Made by a program: the position numbers and the translations under genes. From Diplolepis rosae (lineage: Eukaryota > Arthropoda > Insecta > Hymenoptera > Diplolepididae), in NCBI GenBank assembly GCA_030998225.1, contig JAPYXD010000755.1, positions 4,327,501-4,391,500 of the forward strand: a stretch of 64,000 nt of DNA, written 5' to 3'. The notes beneath the pieces were generated by a model that did no database searches, was not told the origin of the DNA, and was given only the letters and a program-made list of their open reading frames with translations. This document shows, in pieces, positions 44,273 to 55,137 of this stretch (position 1 is the stretch's first letter; every line of letters begins with the position of its first letter).

Positions 44273-45031
44273 GTTGTGACGTGGTAAATTTTACCCGTCA
44301 CATTAAAAAATTTAAATTGGTAAACTCGCCGATATGACAGGTGGGGTTATGTCCTTGGGGGTAAAGTCGTGTGATGAGAGCCCGCACTTCGTCACCACCC
44401 GAGAGCACTCGAAATACATTAATCACGCACTGCACACACTCACGCTTCCTGTCCCGTCTGTTCCATGAGCGATACGAGGACAGCAGCACCGGAGGACAGC
44501 AGCGTCGAAGATGAGGCACAGCCGGCTACCGAGTTTATGTCAACACTGGCCGCCATGTCGACTTTCGAGCCACGATAGATCGACGCTTCGATTATCGCCG
44601 CCATAGATTGTTGGAGAGCGGCGCACAAGACGACCAGACTCCACCACGTGACCCGGAAAACGTACCCTAGGGCGCATAGACCCTGATCCTTAACATTTAG
44701 TATCTTAGACATTTTGTGATACTAAATTTATGCAGTTTGATGTAAATGAACACTAATGACAATGGTGTCAATGTGCCACACGCGCCGTTCGTTGTAACTG
44801 ATAGAACCGCGTGTTGATGGAAATTATTTGCCAAGGGTAATTATTATACTAGGCACGAGTTGCCTCGTCGTCTATTGGATGTATGACATATGACCTGCTT
44901 CCGGGTCCGCAATTGGGTCACGCGTGTAATTCGTGGGACAGGTCCGGAATTCTGTCAGCGTCGCGTCGGCCATCGTCACTCTCGTCCTGCGACTCGCTGA
45001 GGCAAGTGCCAATTTGATTTGAAGAGGAATT

Positions 45032-45601
45032 TTACGATTTGTTCCGGAACTCCAGGACGTAATACAGGTAGCGTAAGTTGATTTTATTTAAATTCTCTCT
45101 AGCTCCCAGATTGGTGATCCCAAGACCTCCTCCAGGGTGCGTTCCCCAGGTTCTTGAGTTGGTTCCGGAGTCCTTGGCGGCGGGATGGCGTAGTGTTCCT
45201 CTAACTGGGCAAACAGCGCTGAGAGCTCTGTGCTGGTGAGTGAGGAAGTGCCAGGTTTCCACGGCGAAGCAGTCAAGGCGGTTGCTGGCAGAGCTTTCGT
45301 AGCGGGCGGTGGCGAAGTCGCTGGCGTGACCAGGGGTAAGACCTCGGAGGCAGGCGGTAATGATCGCTTTCGGAGTTGGCTGGTATTCCTGCGTTAGGCC
45401 GTATGTTGGGGCGGTCGTGGCCAATGCGTCGTAGCCAGGGTTGTGCGGGTCGTAACCTGGGGCCTCCTCTGCGTGGAGAGAGTCACTTTCCCTGGGTGGC
45501 TCAGGAGTGGGGTCGGTGGGGGTGCTCTCGGGTGTGTCCGACGAACCGCGATCTCCTCTTTTTCCCTCGAGAATTCCTTTTCGGGCCTTCCAGGTTTCCA
45601 A
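45032..45601 (-). CDS. Uncharacterised proline/glutamate-rich ORF
   Basis: 189 codons on the minus strand. Opens METWKARKGILEGKRGDRGS, then a Pro/Thr/Glu-rich disordered part (TPESTPTDPTPEPPRESD) and APGYDPHNPGYDALATT. An overlapping frame (45276-45088) reads SLTSTELSALFAQLEEHYA and TQEPGERTLEEVLGSPIW, which looks like a continuation after a frameshift. The composition is like a Gag linker, but no Gag motif or zinc knuckle is present. High GC makes chance ORFs likely. Low confidence. Confidence 0.3.
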   Translation of the reverse strand: METWKARKGILEGKRGDRGSSDTPESTPTDPTPEPPRESDSLHAEEAPGYDPHNPGYDALATTAPTYGLTQEYQPTPKAIITACLRGLTPGHASDFATARYESSASNRLDCFAVETWHFLTHQHRALSAVCPVRGTLRHPAAKDSGTNSRTWGTHPGGGLGITNLGARENLNKINLRYLYYVLEFRNKS

Positions 45602-45768
45602 GCGCTTGGCGTTTCGCCGGGCGCGGGATGGGTCGTGACCCCGTCTTGGCCGTTGCTTCTTCGTGTCAAACTGAGAAACAGAAGAAAAAGAAAGGTTGGA
45701 TGGGGACGGATAAGAGCCTGTAGTACCGTCTGAGTTACCAGTGGCGAGTAGAGTATCAGATGGCGCGT

Positions 45769-46020
45769 GACACTGGGTTCCAGTGTCAATGCAAATGCAA
45801 GGGGAAGAGTTAGGGAGAGAGAGGGAGCGTCACTGAATTCCAGTGAGCGTGTAGAGGAAGAGAGAGAATGTGCGTCACTGAGTTCCAGTGACAGTGTGGA
45901 CAGAACGAGGTTAGAGAGAGAGAGAAAAGAGAGAGTGTGCGTCACTGAGTTCCAGTGACAGTGTAGATAGAAAGAAGGAGGGAGGGTTTGCGTCACTGGG
46001 TCCCAGTGATAGTGTAGGGA
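45769..46020. repeat. Tandem repeat, CACTGAGTTCCAGTG core
   Basis: CGTCACTGAGTTCCAGTGAC or close variants recur at about 45769, 45827, 45871, 45940 and 45990, separated by GA-rich spacers. Unit 45-70 bp, five copies. The core is palindromic. Confidence 0.8.
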
Positions 46021-47253
46021 GGGGAGAAAGGGTTATAGTGTCTATATATGCACTAGTCTCGGAGACTTACTGTACTCTGCGTTCGGAGGCATGTCGGGAA
46101 CGGAGTCGGGAGCAAGAATGGCACCAAGTGATGATGATACATCGTAGTCGTTTATTCTGCACTATGCTCACTACACTTACTTAACACTAAGTCGAAGTAG
46201 CTAGAGTTTCGTGGGGTTCGCACGACGTTGACACTCGTCGTATGTCAGGGAAGCTGCCCTGGGCTCAACTGTCAATCAAGCGTCTCGAGGCCCTTTTTAT
46301 AGGGATGGAAAATCGGGGAGAAGTGTCGCAGTGGAAGGAGTATCGTTTTTTTCCATAGTTATTGAGTGCTGATACTCCTTCCCTCTTGCAGTTCACTGAC
46401 CGCTTGGAGGGAGGCAATGTTACTGTCCTTCTCACTCCTATGATCAGATTCATCCCATCCTTTTCTTTCCAACTCGCAGTGATTGATTGGGAAGGGGTAG
46501 GCGCTGAGACTGCTCTCTTCTCTGCTTTTCCTTGCCTTTCCCGACCTTCACTTTTCCAGCTTGCAGTGAGTGAAGGCCGTTCCTTGGCAAGGGAGGTGAG
46601 ACGGTAGAGGGGAGGGCACTTGCATCTGGTCGGTAGGTTGCAGTGGTGCGACAAGAACGGGGCTTTTCCGATACTGATGCGTGCATCAGAAAAGGACGCA
46701 CGGTAGTACCTTTCTAACGGTACCGTTTTTCGAAGGCCTCGAGTCGCTTCTCCGATTGAATTTCGGACAAGTATCTTTTTTCTTTTAATGGTCGAAAACT
46801 ATAATGATTTTCTACCATTATTATATACGGCTTAAGGCGCGTATAACAATTTCTCTTCCGAACGAAACCTTTTTTTTTTAACAGTCCACAAATGTACTTT
46901 TGACCAACCGTTCATTCTACTTTTGTTTCACCCTGTTTTTATATAGATTTACAGTCACTTCAGAAATTTTTTAAGATACAGGTACATCCCATCCTCCCAT
47001 TTTTAAGACCACCTGCATGATACTTGAAAATTCTATACCATCAGAAGGACAATTTTTGTACTCATACCTTAAATATTTTGAACCGAAAAAGTTACAAATT
47101 GTTATATAGAAGTTAATTTACTGACGGAAAGATATAATAAACTTTAAGTAAAATCTTAGAATCCAATTTCACCTTGCATTATTAGAAAATATATGAAGGA
47201 AAAATTATTCAAACTATTTATCAAACCTTATTAAAATTATACATTTCTAAAAT

Positions 47254-47590
47254 ATGTGTAGAAAAATTATACCAACTTCAGCAGAACCTATTGTTATCCA
47301 TCTTGGACCAGTAGACGGTGTATGTGTACAAGAATATCCTATAGCTTACATACATTTGTTAAATAGATATTGCTTGGATTTAGAATCCTCAACATTGTTT
47401 TTATATGAGAATCGTGAAACCACAAAAAGATATTGTTAATTCTGTTTCGAAAAACTAGAGCAGGAAATTAAAAATAAATGTGAATTTTTTGCTTCGTGGG
47501 ATTCTATTTGTAAATTAGAAAGTGTAAATATGAACTCTTATGTTCGTCAGGAATTGATAATTACTCCGCGAAAAAGAGCATCTACTTATG
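47254..47590 (+). pseudogene. CxxC-rich ORF A, copy 2
   Basis: ATG 47254 within an acceptor-like ATATGTGTAG. Reads IVIHLGPVDGVC, NRYCLDLESSTLFLYEN and TTKRYC, then a TAA at 47437 where copy 1 has Gln of CQFC, so a point mutation. Past it the same pattern continues (CFEKLEQEIKN), then shifts. A CITL stop lies near 47609. The last CxxC pairs of copy 1 are not kept. Confidence 0.6.
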
Positions 47591-47594
47591 AAGG

Positions 47595-47810
47595 ATGCAT
47601 CACATTGTGACAAAAGATTTTTATAGCACCTTAAAACTTTCCAATTGCGACTGCTCCATTTGCGAAACGACAATCTTCTATATATGGCAAAGAACGGATC
47701 AATGTTTAACTTCTGTCGAACGTGTAATTGAATTGTATGAACAAGAAGCAATATTGAATGTAGTCCATTCTGAAGTTACCACTAATATTTATAACAACGA
47801 ATTAAAATAT
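47595..47810 (+). pseudogene. CxxC-rich ORF B, copy 2 (truncated)
   Basis: Reads HHIVTKDFYSTLKLSNCDC, SICETTIFY and CLTSVERVIELYEQEA, aligned with 32660-32884. It lacks the N-terminal acidic part, and the last Cys of CVTC is Ser here. A mariner fragment cuts in at 47811. Confidence 0.65.
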
Positions 47811-48362
47811 CATTCAAAGTATTGCCCATCGTTAGCTAGAACTTTTACCCATCTTTGTGGTAGAGCGCGAATGCCGTTACGGTTAATGTGTTCATCTTTT
47901 GAAGCTACTCGCGAATCAAGCCATTTTTCGATGTCTTCATATGAGCGGAACTACTGATCAGCCAGACCATGTGTCATCGACCGGAACAAGTAATAATCGA
48001 ACGACGCAATATCTGGGGAATACAGCGGGTGGGGTAGGACTTCCCATTTGAGCTTTTCAAGGTAGGTTGTAACGGGTTTCGCAACGTGAATATTCAGCCG
48101 AGCAGACGATGTAGAAGCATGACCAAGCAGTCCCATGAATTTTTTCTCTTTAGGTTGCTATAATAAATCCATTTTTCATCACCCGTCACGATGCGATGAA
48201 GAAAACTATTTCGTTTTTGCCGCTAACGGAGTTGTTTGACAGGCGAAAAAACGACGCTCAACGTCTCTTGGCTTCAAATCATAAAGAACCCAAGTTCCTT
48301 GTTTTTGAATCATTCTCAACGCATGCAATCGCTTCACACTGACTACCAACCAAGGCAGCCAA
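47811..48362 (-). pseudogene. mariner transposase fragment
   Basis: The minus strand carries a mariner C-terminal part (KLKWEVLPHPLYSPDIASFD, then YLFRSMTHGLADQ). The left edge TTCAAAGTATTGCCCATC is nearly identical to the mariner at 55208. YSPDIASFDY matches the third-Asp block. The upstream catalytic and DNA-binding parts are degraded toward 48362. Inserted into ORF B of copy 2. Confidence 0.72.
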
Positions 48363-48396
48363 TTTGAATCCCAACTGTTTTCAGTGGACTAACGTT

Positions 48397-48870
48397 TTGG
48401 ACATTGGGGCGTCGCCTGCTGAGTTCGTTTTTGGAACCACCCTCCGAATTCCCAGGGAGTTCGTCCTACCCGAGGATTTCTTGCCTAACCCACACATTTT
48501 TCTCCAAGAGTTTCGAGAATATATGCGGAAGGTAAAACCGGTTCCAGTAGCTCAAAAGTATAAACGTAACGCTTTTGTGCTTAAGGAACTTAGCTCATGT
48601 TCTCACGTATGTCTGCATGATCAAGCCAGGAAGGCTTTGGAACGCCCTTATACGGGTCCTCATAATGTCTTAAATCGCCCGTCTGACAGAGTTTTAGAAA
48701 TGGAGATAAACGGCGCTTCACGCCACGTTTCTGTCGAAAATGTTAAGCCGGCGCACATCTTGCGTGACAACACCAATCACCTCGATCCATTGCAAAATGT
48801 AACTCATCCAGGCATTGTAAAACCGGTTCTTAGAACATATTCATGCAAGCGAGTTACATTTGAACAATAA
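48397..48870 (+). pseudogene. Gypsy integrase C-terminal fragment
   Basis: An open frame reading GASPAEFVFGTTLRIPREFV, KELSSCSHVCLHDQ, RPYTGPHNVLNR and RHVSVENVKPAH: the end of the integrase core and the C-terminal domain of a Gypsy-type pol. Stop at 48868. A short intron-like piece follows at once (GTAAGTATAAAA...TTGATTTCAG, 48874-48926). It has a different source from the surrounding retrovirus-like module. Confidence 0.75.
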
Positions 48871-49139
48871 ATGTAAGTATAAAAAATTCTGAAGGAATGT
48901 CATGTCATATATTGGTTGATTTCAGACAAGGGCCAAGACAAGTCAAACGTCTGTGATCTGTGCCTTGGAACCTTCTCCTCTCATCTCCATTTCTGAGTAT
49001 GACCATTGTTTTTCGCAAGTTTTACGCATTTCTATCTCACAAATTCTTTTTCTAAATATTGTATGAAACTCTACGCTAAAAGCATTGCCTAAACTGCATA
49101 AGAAAATGTAATTGCCCAAGCTACGTAGAAAGATGTAAA

Positions 49140-49455
49140 GAATTTTATGAGCCTCCGTCGCATAAACGCGTTTTATGCTACAGTTGAGAGTAGCATAAAG
49201 TTGTGTATTACGATACAGAGGAACATAATGTAAAAATTGAACTGCACATGCGCCTATTACGATACAGCGGAGCATAATCTTCTTCTTCTTCTTCTTCTTC
49301 GTACAGCGTTGGCACCGTACTAACAAAGCCTTGTACATATGAACTGCGCATGCGTCTATTGCAATACGCTACTACTGCACAAGATCGAGAAAATCAAAAT
49401 GGCCGGAAGTATTCGCGAAATGTCAAGTGATAATCATGGCGATAATCACGGCAAT
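49140..49455 (+). repeat. Interspersed repeat, copy 1 (pair with 50664-50965)
   Basis: GAGCCTCCGTCGCATAAACG, AACTGCGCATGCGTCTATT and GATCGAGAAAATCAAAATGG recur with few changes at 50668-50925. Includes a CTT microsatellite (49271-49300). Non-coding. Confidence 0.8.
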
Positions 49456-49688
49456 TTCGAACTTTGCAGATTGGATTTGAATGTTATTTGAATGTTATAC
49501 TCGATTTTACCTACGATTACATATTTTTTACTGGTACTTATACTGGTACTGCAGGGAACGACAATTGGCTAAGTGCGATTCAGCGAGTTTGCTGCCTACT
49601 CATATATTATGTTCCATGCTGTAGAGGCAGCCACGTTGTAAGCCAGTTGGTAGTAGATCGTTCTCGCAACTACAAGTCATGGTCTCCC

Positions 49689-49854
49689 TTCTAGAAATAA
49701 TCGATTGGGCACGATTGGAATCGATTGACCCGATTGAGAACGATTAAGTAACACAATAGAAATCAATCAACTTAATTGCTTCCAATTGTCTTTCTTAATC
49801 CTTCTCAATCGGATCAATCGAATCCAATCGTGGCCAATCGATTATTTCCAGAAG
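49689..49854. mobile_element. Short MITE with ATCGATT-rich inverted repeats
   Basis: 166 bp. The left arm CTTCTAGAAATAATCGATTG pairs with the complement of CAATCGATTATTTCCAGAAG at the right. The arms extend about 60 bp. No ORF. Confidence 0.8.
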
Positions 49855-49859
49855 GGCTG

Positions 49860-50220
49860 ACTAGACCTCGTGATTTCACTCTGATAAATATCTGTTGAGT
49901 TTAAATTGTGTGTTATATTTTTCTTCCAAAGTTGATCTAGGGGAGTAGAATCCCTGCATACTAAATACCTACACAGCACTTACTGTTAGAGCCATCTATT
50001 GTCAAACAGCGGGTGCATAGTTGCGCGCCTAATAATTAAACCAAATTTTAACAAATTTTTTTTTGCTGTATAAACAATAATTATTAAGTTACTTTCCTTT
50101 AATAATTTTCCTCATTTATTCTCATTCGTTGCTCAGAATCATATTACCGAAACATAAAAAACAGAAGAATGTCTTGCGTAAAAGAAAATGTCCATAACAA
50201 AATAAATTTATACAAATTAA
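49860..50220. other. Spacer in module copy 2, no gene seen
   Basis: AT-rich; two stops in the dsRBD frame (50179 and 50218). No recognised feature. Confidence 0.4.
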
Positions 50221-50637
50221 TTTACATATGTATATCAACAAGCGGTCCAATGTTCTACCTGCACAGAACGTCTCTTTAAAATTGTAAAAACCACATTAAA
50301 AAGAAAAATTGAAGAAAAAATTCTATATAACGACATTAACATTTATTTTAACAGACTTGAAAATAATGTTTTGAACATTTCTTTGCGGATCAGGACAATA
50401 GCCTTGCAAACAAGAAACCTATCGAAAGGTACTGCTGTACAAATTTTAAACGAAATAAGCATAAAATATGATTTCTCCGAACCCTCGTATGTTGTAAAGT
50501 CACTTGGAAAACATCAAGAACTGCCGCCGTTCCAAGCAACTTGTGAAATTTTTCAAATTAAAATAACATTATCTTGTATTGGGGAACCAGCCCCTCAAAA
50601 GAAGCTGGCAAAACAAAACGCAGCAATTAAAATTTAG
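50221..50637 (+). pseudogene. CxxC plus dsRBD ORF, copy 2
   Basis: Open from 50221 to TAG 50635. An N-terminal CSTC pair in VQCSTCTERLFKIVKTTLKR resembles the CVTCAERV end of ORF B. It is followed in the same frame by the dsRBD: YDFSEPSYVVKSLG, LPPFQATCEIF, SCIGEPAPQKKLAK and QNAAIKI. The dsRBD is intact here, while copy 1 has a stop and shift. The CCHC knuckle that should follow is separated by an inserted repeat (50664-51250). Confidence 0.75.
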
Positions 50638-50663
50638 GAAGTGCTTTCCACTAGGTTCATATT

Positions 50664-51250
50664 TTTATGTGCCTCCGGCGCGTGAACTCGTTTTTACGCT
50701 ACAGTTGAAAGTTGCGTAATATTGTGTATTACGCTACAGAGGAATGTAATGTAAAAATTGAACTGCGCATGCGCATATAACCATACAGCGGAGCGTAATC
50801 TTCTTCTTCGTACAACGTTGACACTGTATTGACAAAGCCTTGCACATTTGAACTGCGCATGTGTCTATTACAATAAGCTACTACTACACAAGATCGAGAA
50901 AATCAAAATGGCCGAAACTAGTCGCGAAATATCAAGTGCAATGGCCGAGAATCATGATGAATACTAGATTAGATTCGAGTGTACGCATAAAAACTCGTAT
51001 ACGCACTGAAGTCACATGAAATAGCATATGTGCCGATGCGCACAATTCCGGTAATTACGAGACTGGCTCAAAATGCTCGCAGGTCTGATCACGTCTCTGC
51101 TTTGTCTCGGCTTTGCCTCAGGTACGTCTCACCTACGCCTTGACTACGCCTTGGCTTCGATCTCCTGCAAGCATTGTTGCTCGTCGCGTAATAACCCTCA
51201 TTATGCGCCTAGGCACATAATATACTATTACAAGACATTCCAAAGAAAAA
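50664..51250 (+). repeat. Insertion in the dsRBD-CCHC gene, repeat copy 2
   Basis: Begins TTTTTATGTGCCTCCGGCGC and matches 49140-49455 to about 50965; the rest (to about 51250) has no partner in the window. Its borders correspond to a point that is continuous in copy 1 (about 33420-33480). Confidence 0.7.
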
Positions 51251-51289
51251 TTTTGCCACAGACACACAATTTTTTTAATCAGGGATACC

Positions 51290-51410
51290 AACGATAGAGA
51301 TATTCTGAAAAAATGGGCCAAGTTATGTGAAAAGTGTTTTTAAACAGGCCATTCGGCTCCGAATTGCCCCGACCCTTTACGAAATAAAAAATATAAAAAT
51401 GACCTTCAAC
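51290..51410 (+). pseudogene. CCHC knuckle end of the dsRBD-CCHC gene, copy 2
   Basis: Aligned with 33495-33600: CEKCF, a TAA in place of a codon, then TGHSAPNC and LRNKKYKN. The Cx2Cx4Hx4C spacing is kept, with one residue replaced by the stop. Confidence 0.72.
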
Positions 51411-51715
51411 CGTATACTAATGTCAAGTTCACACCATTACAAAAACAAAGCAATGTAAGGATTTATAACAAAAGTCTAGTATTAGATCGATATAATTTTT
51501 TTACGATATCCAACAAATATGTTAATATTGAAAGTTACCTAACAGTAAAAAGCAAAGAATACAAATTGTAAAGCAAATTTCTAACGGCATCAAAATGTAT
51601 ATTTAATTTTATTATTAAAATATTGTCATCATATCAAATATAGGAATTCAATAAACAAGGTACTCTTCTTCTGAATATTCGATCGCGGAAGCTTTGCCCC
51701 CGCGCTCGAGCTGGT

Positions 51716-51945
51716 GGGGGGGGGGGGGGTGTCACGTCTCGCGACGTATTTGAATGTACTATAGGCACAGGCTACGTCTGGGACAGATTTGGTGAAGTTA
51801 CTGAGAGAGAGAAAACTTCCGATAGAAAGAAGGATATTCTACGTCACGCACAGCGGGATACTGCGCAACTCGTAACGTCTTCTAAACATATAATATGAAA
51901 GGATATCCCGCCAGGGTCAAAATCAGTCTTGTGAGCTGAATTCAT
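51716..51945 (+). repeat. Polypurine tract and 3' LTR, copy 2
   Basis: Fourteen G (51716-51729) are followed by TGTCACGTCTCGCGACG. Aligned with 33973-34197 through TGTACTATAGGCACAGGCTA. A TATA-like TATAATATGAAAGG lies near 51886. Sequence after about 51945 no longer matches. Confidence 0.75.
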
Positions 51946-52340
51946 AGATTTCGTAATACATACATCGTACCCTTAAGCCAATTTTTCCATCAACATACAA
52001 TTCTATTTATTTTAATATTCTCCTAAAATGCAAAGGGCATAGCCCGGCAAGCATACAAAATCTGCCCCTGCGCGTATTAACTTGAAATTTCCGTCATAGG
52101 TTCGCTTCCATGTGAAGTCAAATTTCTCCCAACAATAACCCTAGAAATTTATTTTCGTGGGAGTTATGGAGAGGAAAAGAAAAATTTAAATACATCATAA
52201 GTAATATTTGCCTCATAAACGCCTGCAGTTAGCCTATCTAAATAATAGTTTCCAGAGGAAACACCGAGGCTATTGAGCTTGTATCTTATAAAACATCTAT
52301 ATGATGCTCGAGAAGTGCATGCATCCTCTGTAATATTCCA
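51946..52340. other. No feature recognised
   Basis: Non-coding in appearance; follows the LTR and precedes a minus-strand transposase relic. Confidence 0.4.
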
Positions 52341-52348
52341 TACGAAAG

Positions 52349-53775
52349 TTATTTGTCAAACTGCAGCCGTTGACCGTAAGCATTATTAAGAAATGATGCC
52401 ACTCTAAAATAGATTCCAATATTTCGTACCAATTTGTTATCTATTTTATGGTCCAGCAGATGATACTTTTGTTTGAGCATACCATGAACAGCTTTAATCA
52501 CCCATCGAATTTTAGTCACAAATCGTGACTGATTGGATTCTTTTGTTAAAAATTGCCTTCTTTTACCTTTTAAAGCAGGTATTAGTACTTTGAAATTTTT
52601 TTCTTCCAAATCCTTATCTAGGTCACGGAAACCTCGATCAAGAACAAAGACATAAATCGTCCTCAAAAACTTGAATAAACCATTTGGATCCTCAATGATG
52701 GTTCTCATAAAATCCGCATGATTTTGGTTTGCAAGATACGGCCCAAGCATGTCCACTAGGTATCCATTAGTCGTATAAATAGTAAAGGGCTTACAAAGAG
52801 GAAGTTTCTTCTGTCCACAGAAAGATTTTCTTTAAAACTCATTATTTGTACTTTTCTGATGACGCCCATATGTACCATCATAATTCAGATATAAAGCCAT
52901 AACGAAGTGGCAGGAGTCCCTTTTTCAAAAGATTGAATTAAACTTTAGGAATATTCCGAAATTTACTGTTCATTATTTATGTTCAATATAGAAGCTTTAT
53001 TGGAATTTCCTGTACGTAGTTTAAAAAGAAACGCAATAAGAGCTTGGATCACTGAACGAGATTGACTATTACACAATGAAGTCATCAAGTCTTTTATTTC
53101 AAGAATATTTTCCCAAGATAACCCAATGAAATATTAATTTGTTTTTCTGAAAGGCTAAATTCGCTGATTTTGTCAAGCAATGTCGAATCACATTTGATGG
53201 AAAGAGTTTCCATTATTTTGGACAACTCTGATGTGCTGAGACTTGCAGTGTTGGTATACACTTCTAATGGCCAAAGTTCTCCTCGTATATTCAATTTTTT
53301 AGAATATGAGTTATACAACACCGATTTGCAGGTGGTATGAAGATTTTCTTTTTGATATACGCTAGATTCGCGCTTCTTCAGGAGTGACAGTTAAATTTTT
53401 CATAGAAAAACAAATGCAATAGTATTTATGAGTAGCAATTGTCCTCTGGATAGGAATTTCAAAGTACTCAGTCTCAGAAACACCTTTCTTCGATTTGACC
53501 TTAACTTCGAATGCTGGGTCATCGGAAGTTGCATCAAAGGAAGAAAGATCTGTTTCAATCTCACAATCAGAATCTTTGTCTGAATTATTTCCATAAATAG
53601 AGAGTTGGCATTTATTACACAGAATGTCATCTACAGCAATTCTTCTTTTAAGGCAACGAGAAAAGGCATTTGCTTCAACTTCATCACCTACTAATCTTTT
53701 TCTACCTACGCTTTTTTAAGTTTAGTACCACAACCAACGCACATAAGTTTTTGTTGTAATGTAGACATGTTCGGA
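52349..53775 (-). pseudogene. DDE_Tnp_4-type transposase relic, second family
   Basis: A minus-strand gene. The N-terminal part (about 53775-53400) has Cys pairs (CVGCGTKL, CNKC) and acidic stretches. The middle (53321-53094) reads ETLSIKCDSTLLDKISEFSL. The catalytic part (52756-52349) reads VFVLDRGFRDLDKDL, SRFVTKIRWVIKAVHGMLKQ, LDHKIDNKLVRNIG and RVASFLNNAYG. DRGFRD and the RWVIKAVHG helix are typical of Harbinger/IS5-clan transposases. It differs from the THAP transposase at 3.3-5.6 kb. Several stops and shifts. No terminal repeats seen. Confidence 0.72.
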
Positions 53776-53819
53776 TAATAGCATCGCAATAAATATTCGA
53801 ATTGCAAAAGTTATGTTTT

Positions 53820-54230
53820 CAATTGAGTAGAGTGACGCATGAACGACCATTGCTGACAAGATACAAACGAAGATCGCAAAGTTAGATGGCACGTTTAATA
53901 ACGAGAATTGAGTACAAGAAATAAGTGAAGATTATAAGAGACACTTGCAGTAATTGAAAGATCGCAATAAGTAGTAAGATCATTAAACTTATCTTAGCAA
54001 ACAATTAAAATAACGTATAGGCTTGAATAATGACCAGGATCAAATGAAGCTCGCAATGTGGATGGGCGCACATATCAGAATCAAAGATAGGAAACAATTG
54101 AAAATCACACTATGAGATGGCAGATAAACGAAAATTACGAACAAAAATAAATGAAGATCACGGAGAGAAATGACGCATGAACGAGTAACACTGACAAGAA
54201 ACAAACGAAGACCGCAAAATTATAAATAAT
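53820..54230. repeat. Degenerate repeat of ACAAACGAAGA-CGCAAA type
   Basis: GACGCATGAACGACCATTGC with CAAACGAAGATCGCAAAGTT (53832-53884) recurs as GACGCATGAACGAGTAACAC with CAAACGAAGACCGCAAAATT (54170-54222). Weaker units lie between. Non-coding. Confidence 0.5.
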
Positions 54231-55130
54231 GTTATAATATGAAAAACTCACGTGTACATCAGTTACATCAATTACAATGCTATCTTCATTTTCAACAACG
54301 TTTCTAGCCATGAAACAATGTAATAGACTTGTGTTCCAAAGTGTGCGATCGGGAGCAGTGCACTATAACGGTGCGCAGTGTTGCATGCGCGATTTTTATT
54401 TTTTTCACATTGTTCCACCCCTTCAAAACATTCAACAAAAATATATGTTATGAAGGATATTCTGAGGAATGTTCACGTGAAATATGGGTGTAGTAACTCT
54501 AAAACATAACCTCTAAAAAAAATGTTAAGCTACAATTGTTTTCAAAATTTTTTTTAAAATTTTGTTTTGGAATAGCCTCGTTAGTATCTTCAACATATAT
54601 TTTGTTCGTCAAAATCGGTTGATCCGTTTTCAAGACAAAAATTTTTCAACTGATACATTAAACTAGTTTTATTCAACTTGATAATTTCTTCGAAAGTGTA
54701 TCCGGAAAGAAATCACCTTATTGGTAGTTTCATACTGACGTGCGGTATGAAAAAAAAATCATGGCAATCGTAATTTTTCCATATATATATATCTACGATT
54801 CATGCATCTACATCATGGCAGATGTTTACAATCTTATTTTTTGAATTTGGGAAGCGACGATTGCGGAATTGGTGACATTTTGAATTATGGAAAATCATGC
54901 AATTATAAAAATTACTAAGCTTTCGAATTATAAATCATGTAGATACTTATATTTTTTTCGTTTCATTATTTCGAAATTTACCTGATACAAATTCACCTTT
55001 CATTACTCAAATTAACTATTATTGTTATAGTTATAGTCCTGCAATACTTTAAATTGAGCTTAGAAATCGTCTTTTATCCTTATTTTGGAATTCAGAAAAG
55101 TGCGATTAATCTTTACGAAAATCCTTTTCT
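54231..55130. repeat. Non-coding; one block has an inverted copy at 59478-59570
   Basis: 54640-54725 (ATAATTTCTTCGAAAGTGTA, GGAAAGAAATCACCTTAT) is reverse-complementary to 59478-59570. The rest is AT-rich with no legible gene. Confidence 0.5.
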
Positions 55131-55137
55131 ATTGGAT

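Larger units (their letters stand above)
44275..46860. mobile_element. GC-rich block, LTR-like start, unresolved
   Basis: Starts TGTGACGTGGTAAATT, like the minus-strand start of the 8007-9322 insertion, and is markedly more GC-rich than its surroundings. Contains a minus-strand proline-rich ORF (45032-45601), overlapping open frames, and a tandem repeat (45769-46020). The 3' boundary is not clear (about 46860). An LTR plus internal remnant is possible; I cannot name a class. Confidence 0.4.
46945..51945 (+). mobile_element. Second copy of the 3' module of the retrovirus-like element
   Basis: Colinear with 31600-34197: conserved spacer (46945-47250), CxxC ORF A (47254), CxxC ORF B (47595), dsRBD-CCHC (50221-51410), G-run and LTR (51716-51945). 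It is expanded by insertions: a mariner piece (47811-48362), a Gypsy integrase piece (48397-48870), repeats and a MITE (49140-49854), and another repeat inside the dsRBD-CCHC gene (50664-51250). The 5' part of the element is absent here. Copies differ at many sites, so the module has moved more than once. Confidence 0.75.

Noticed and set aside
45376..46701. Several overlapping open frames on both strands in the GC-rich block
   Set aside because: High GC and purine-biased repeats lower stop frequency. Apart from the low-confidence minus ORF at 45032-45601, none has recognisable motifs.
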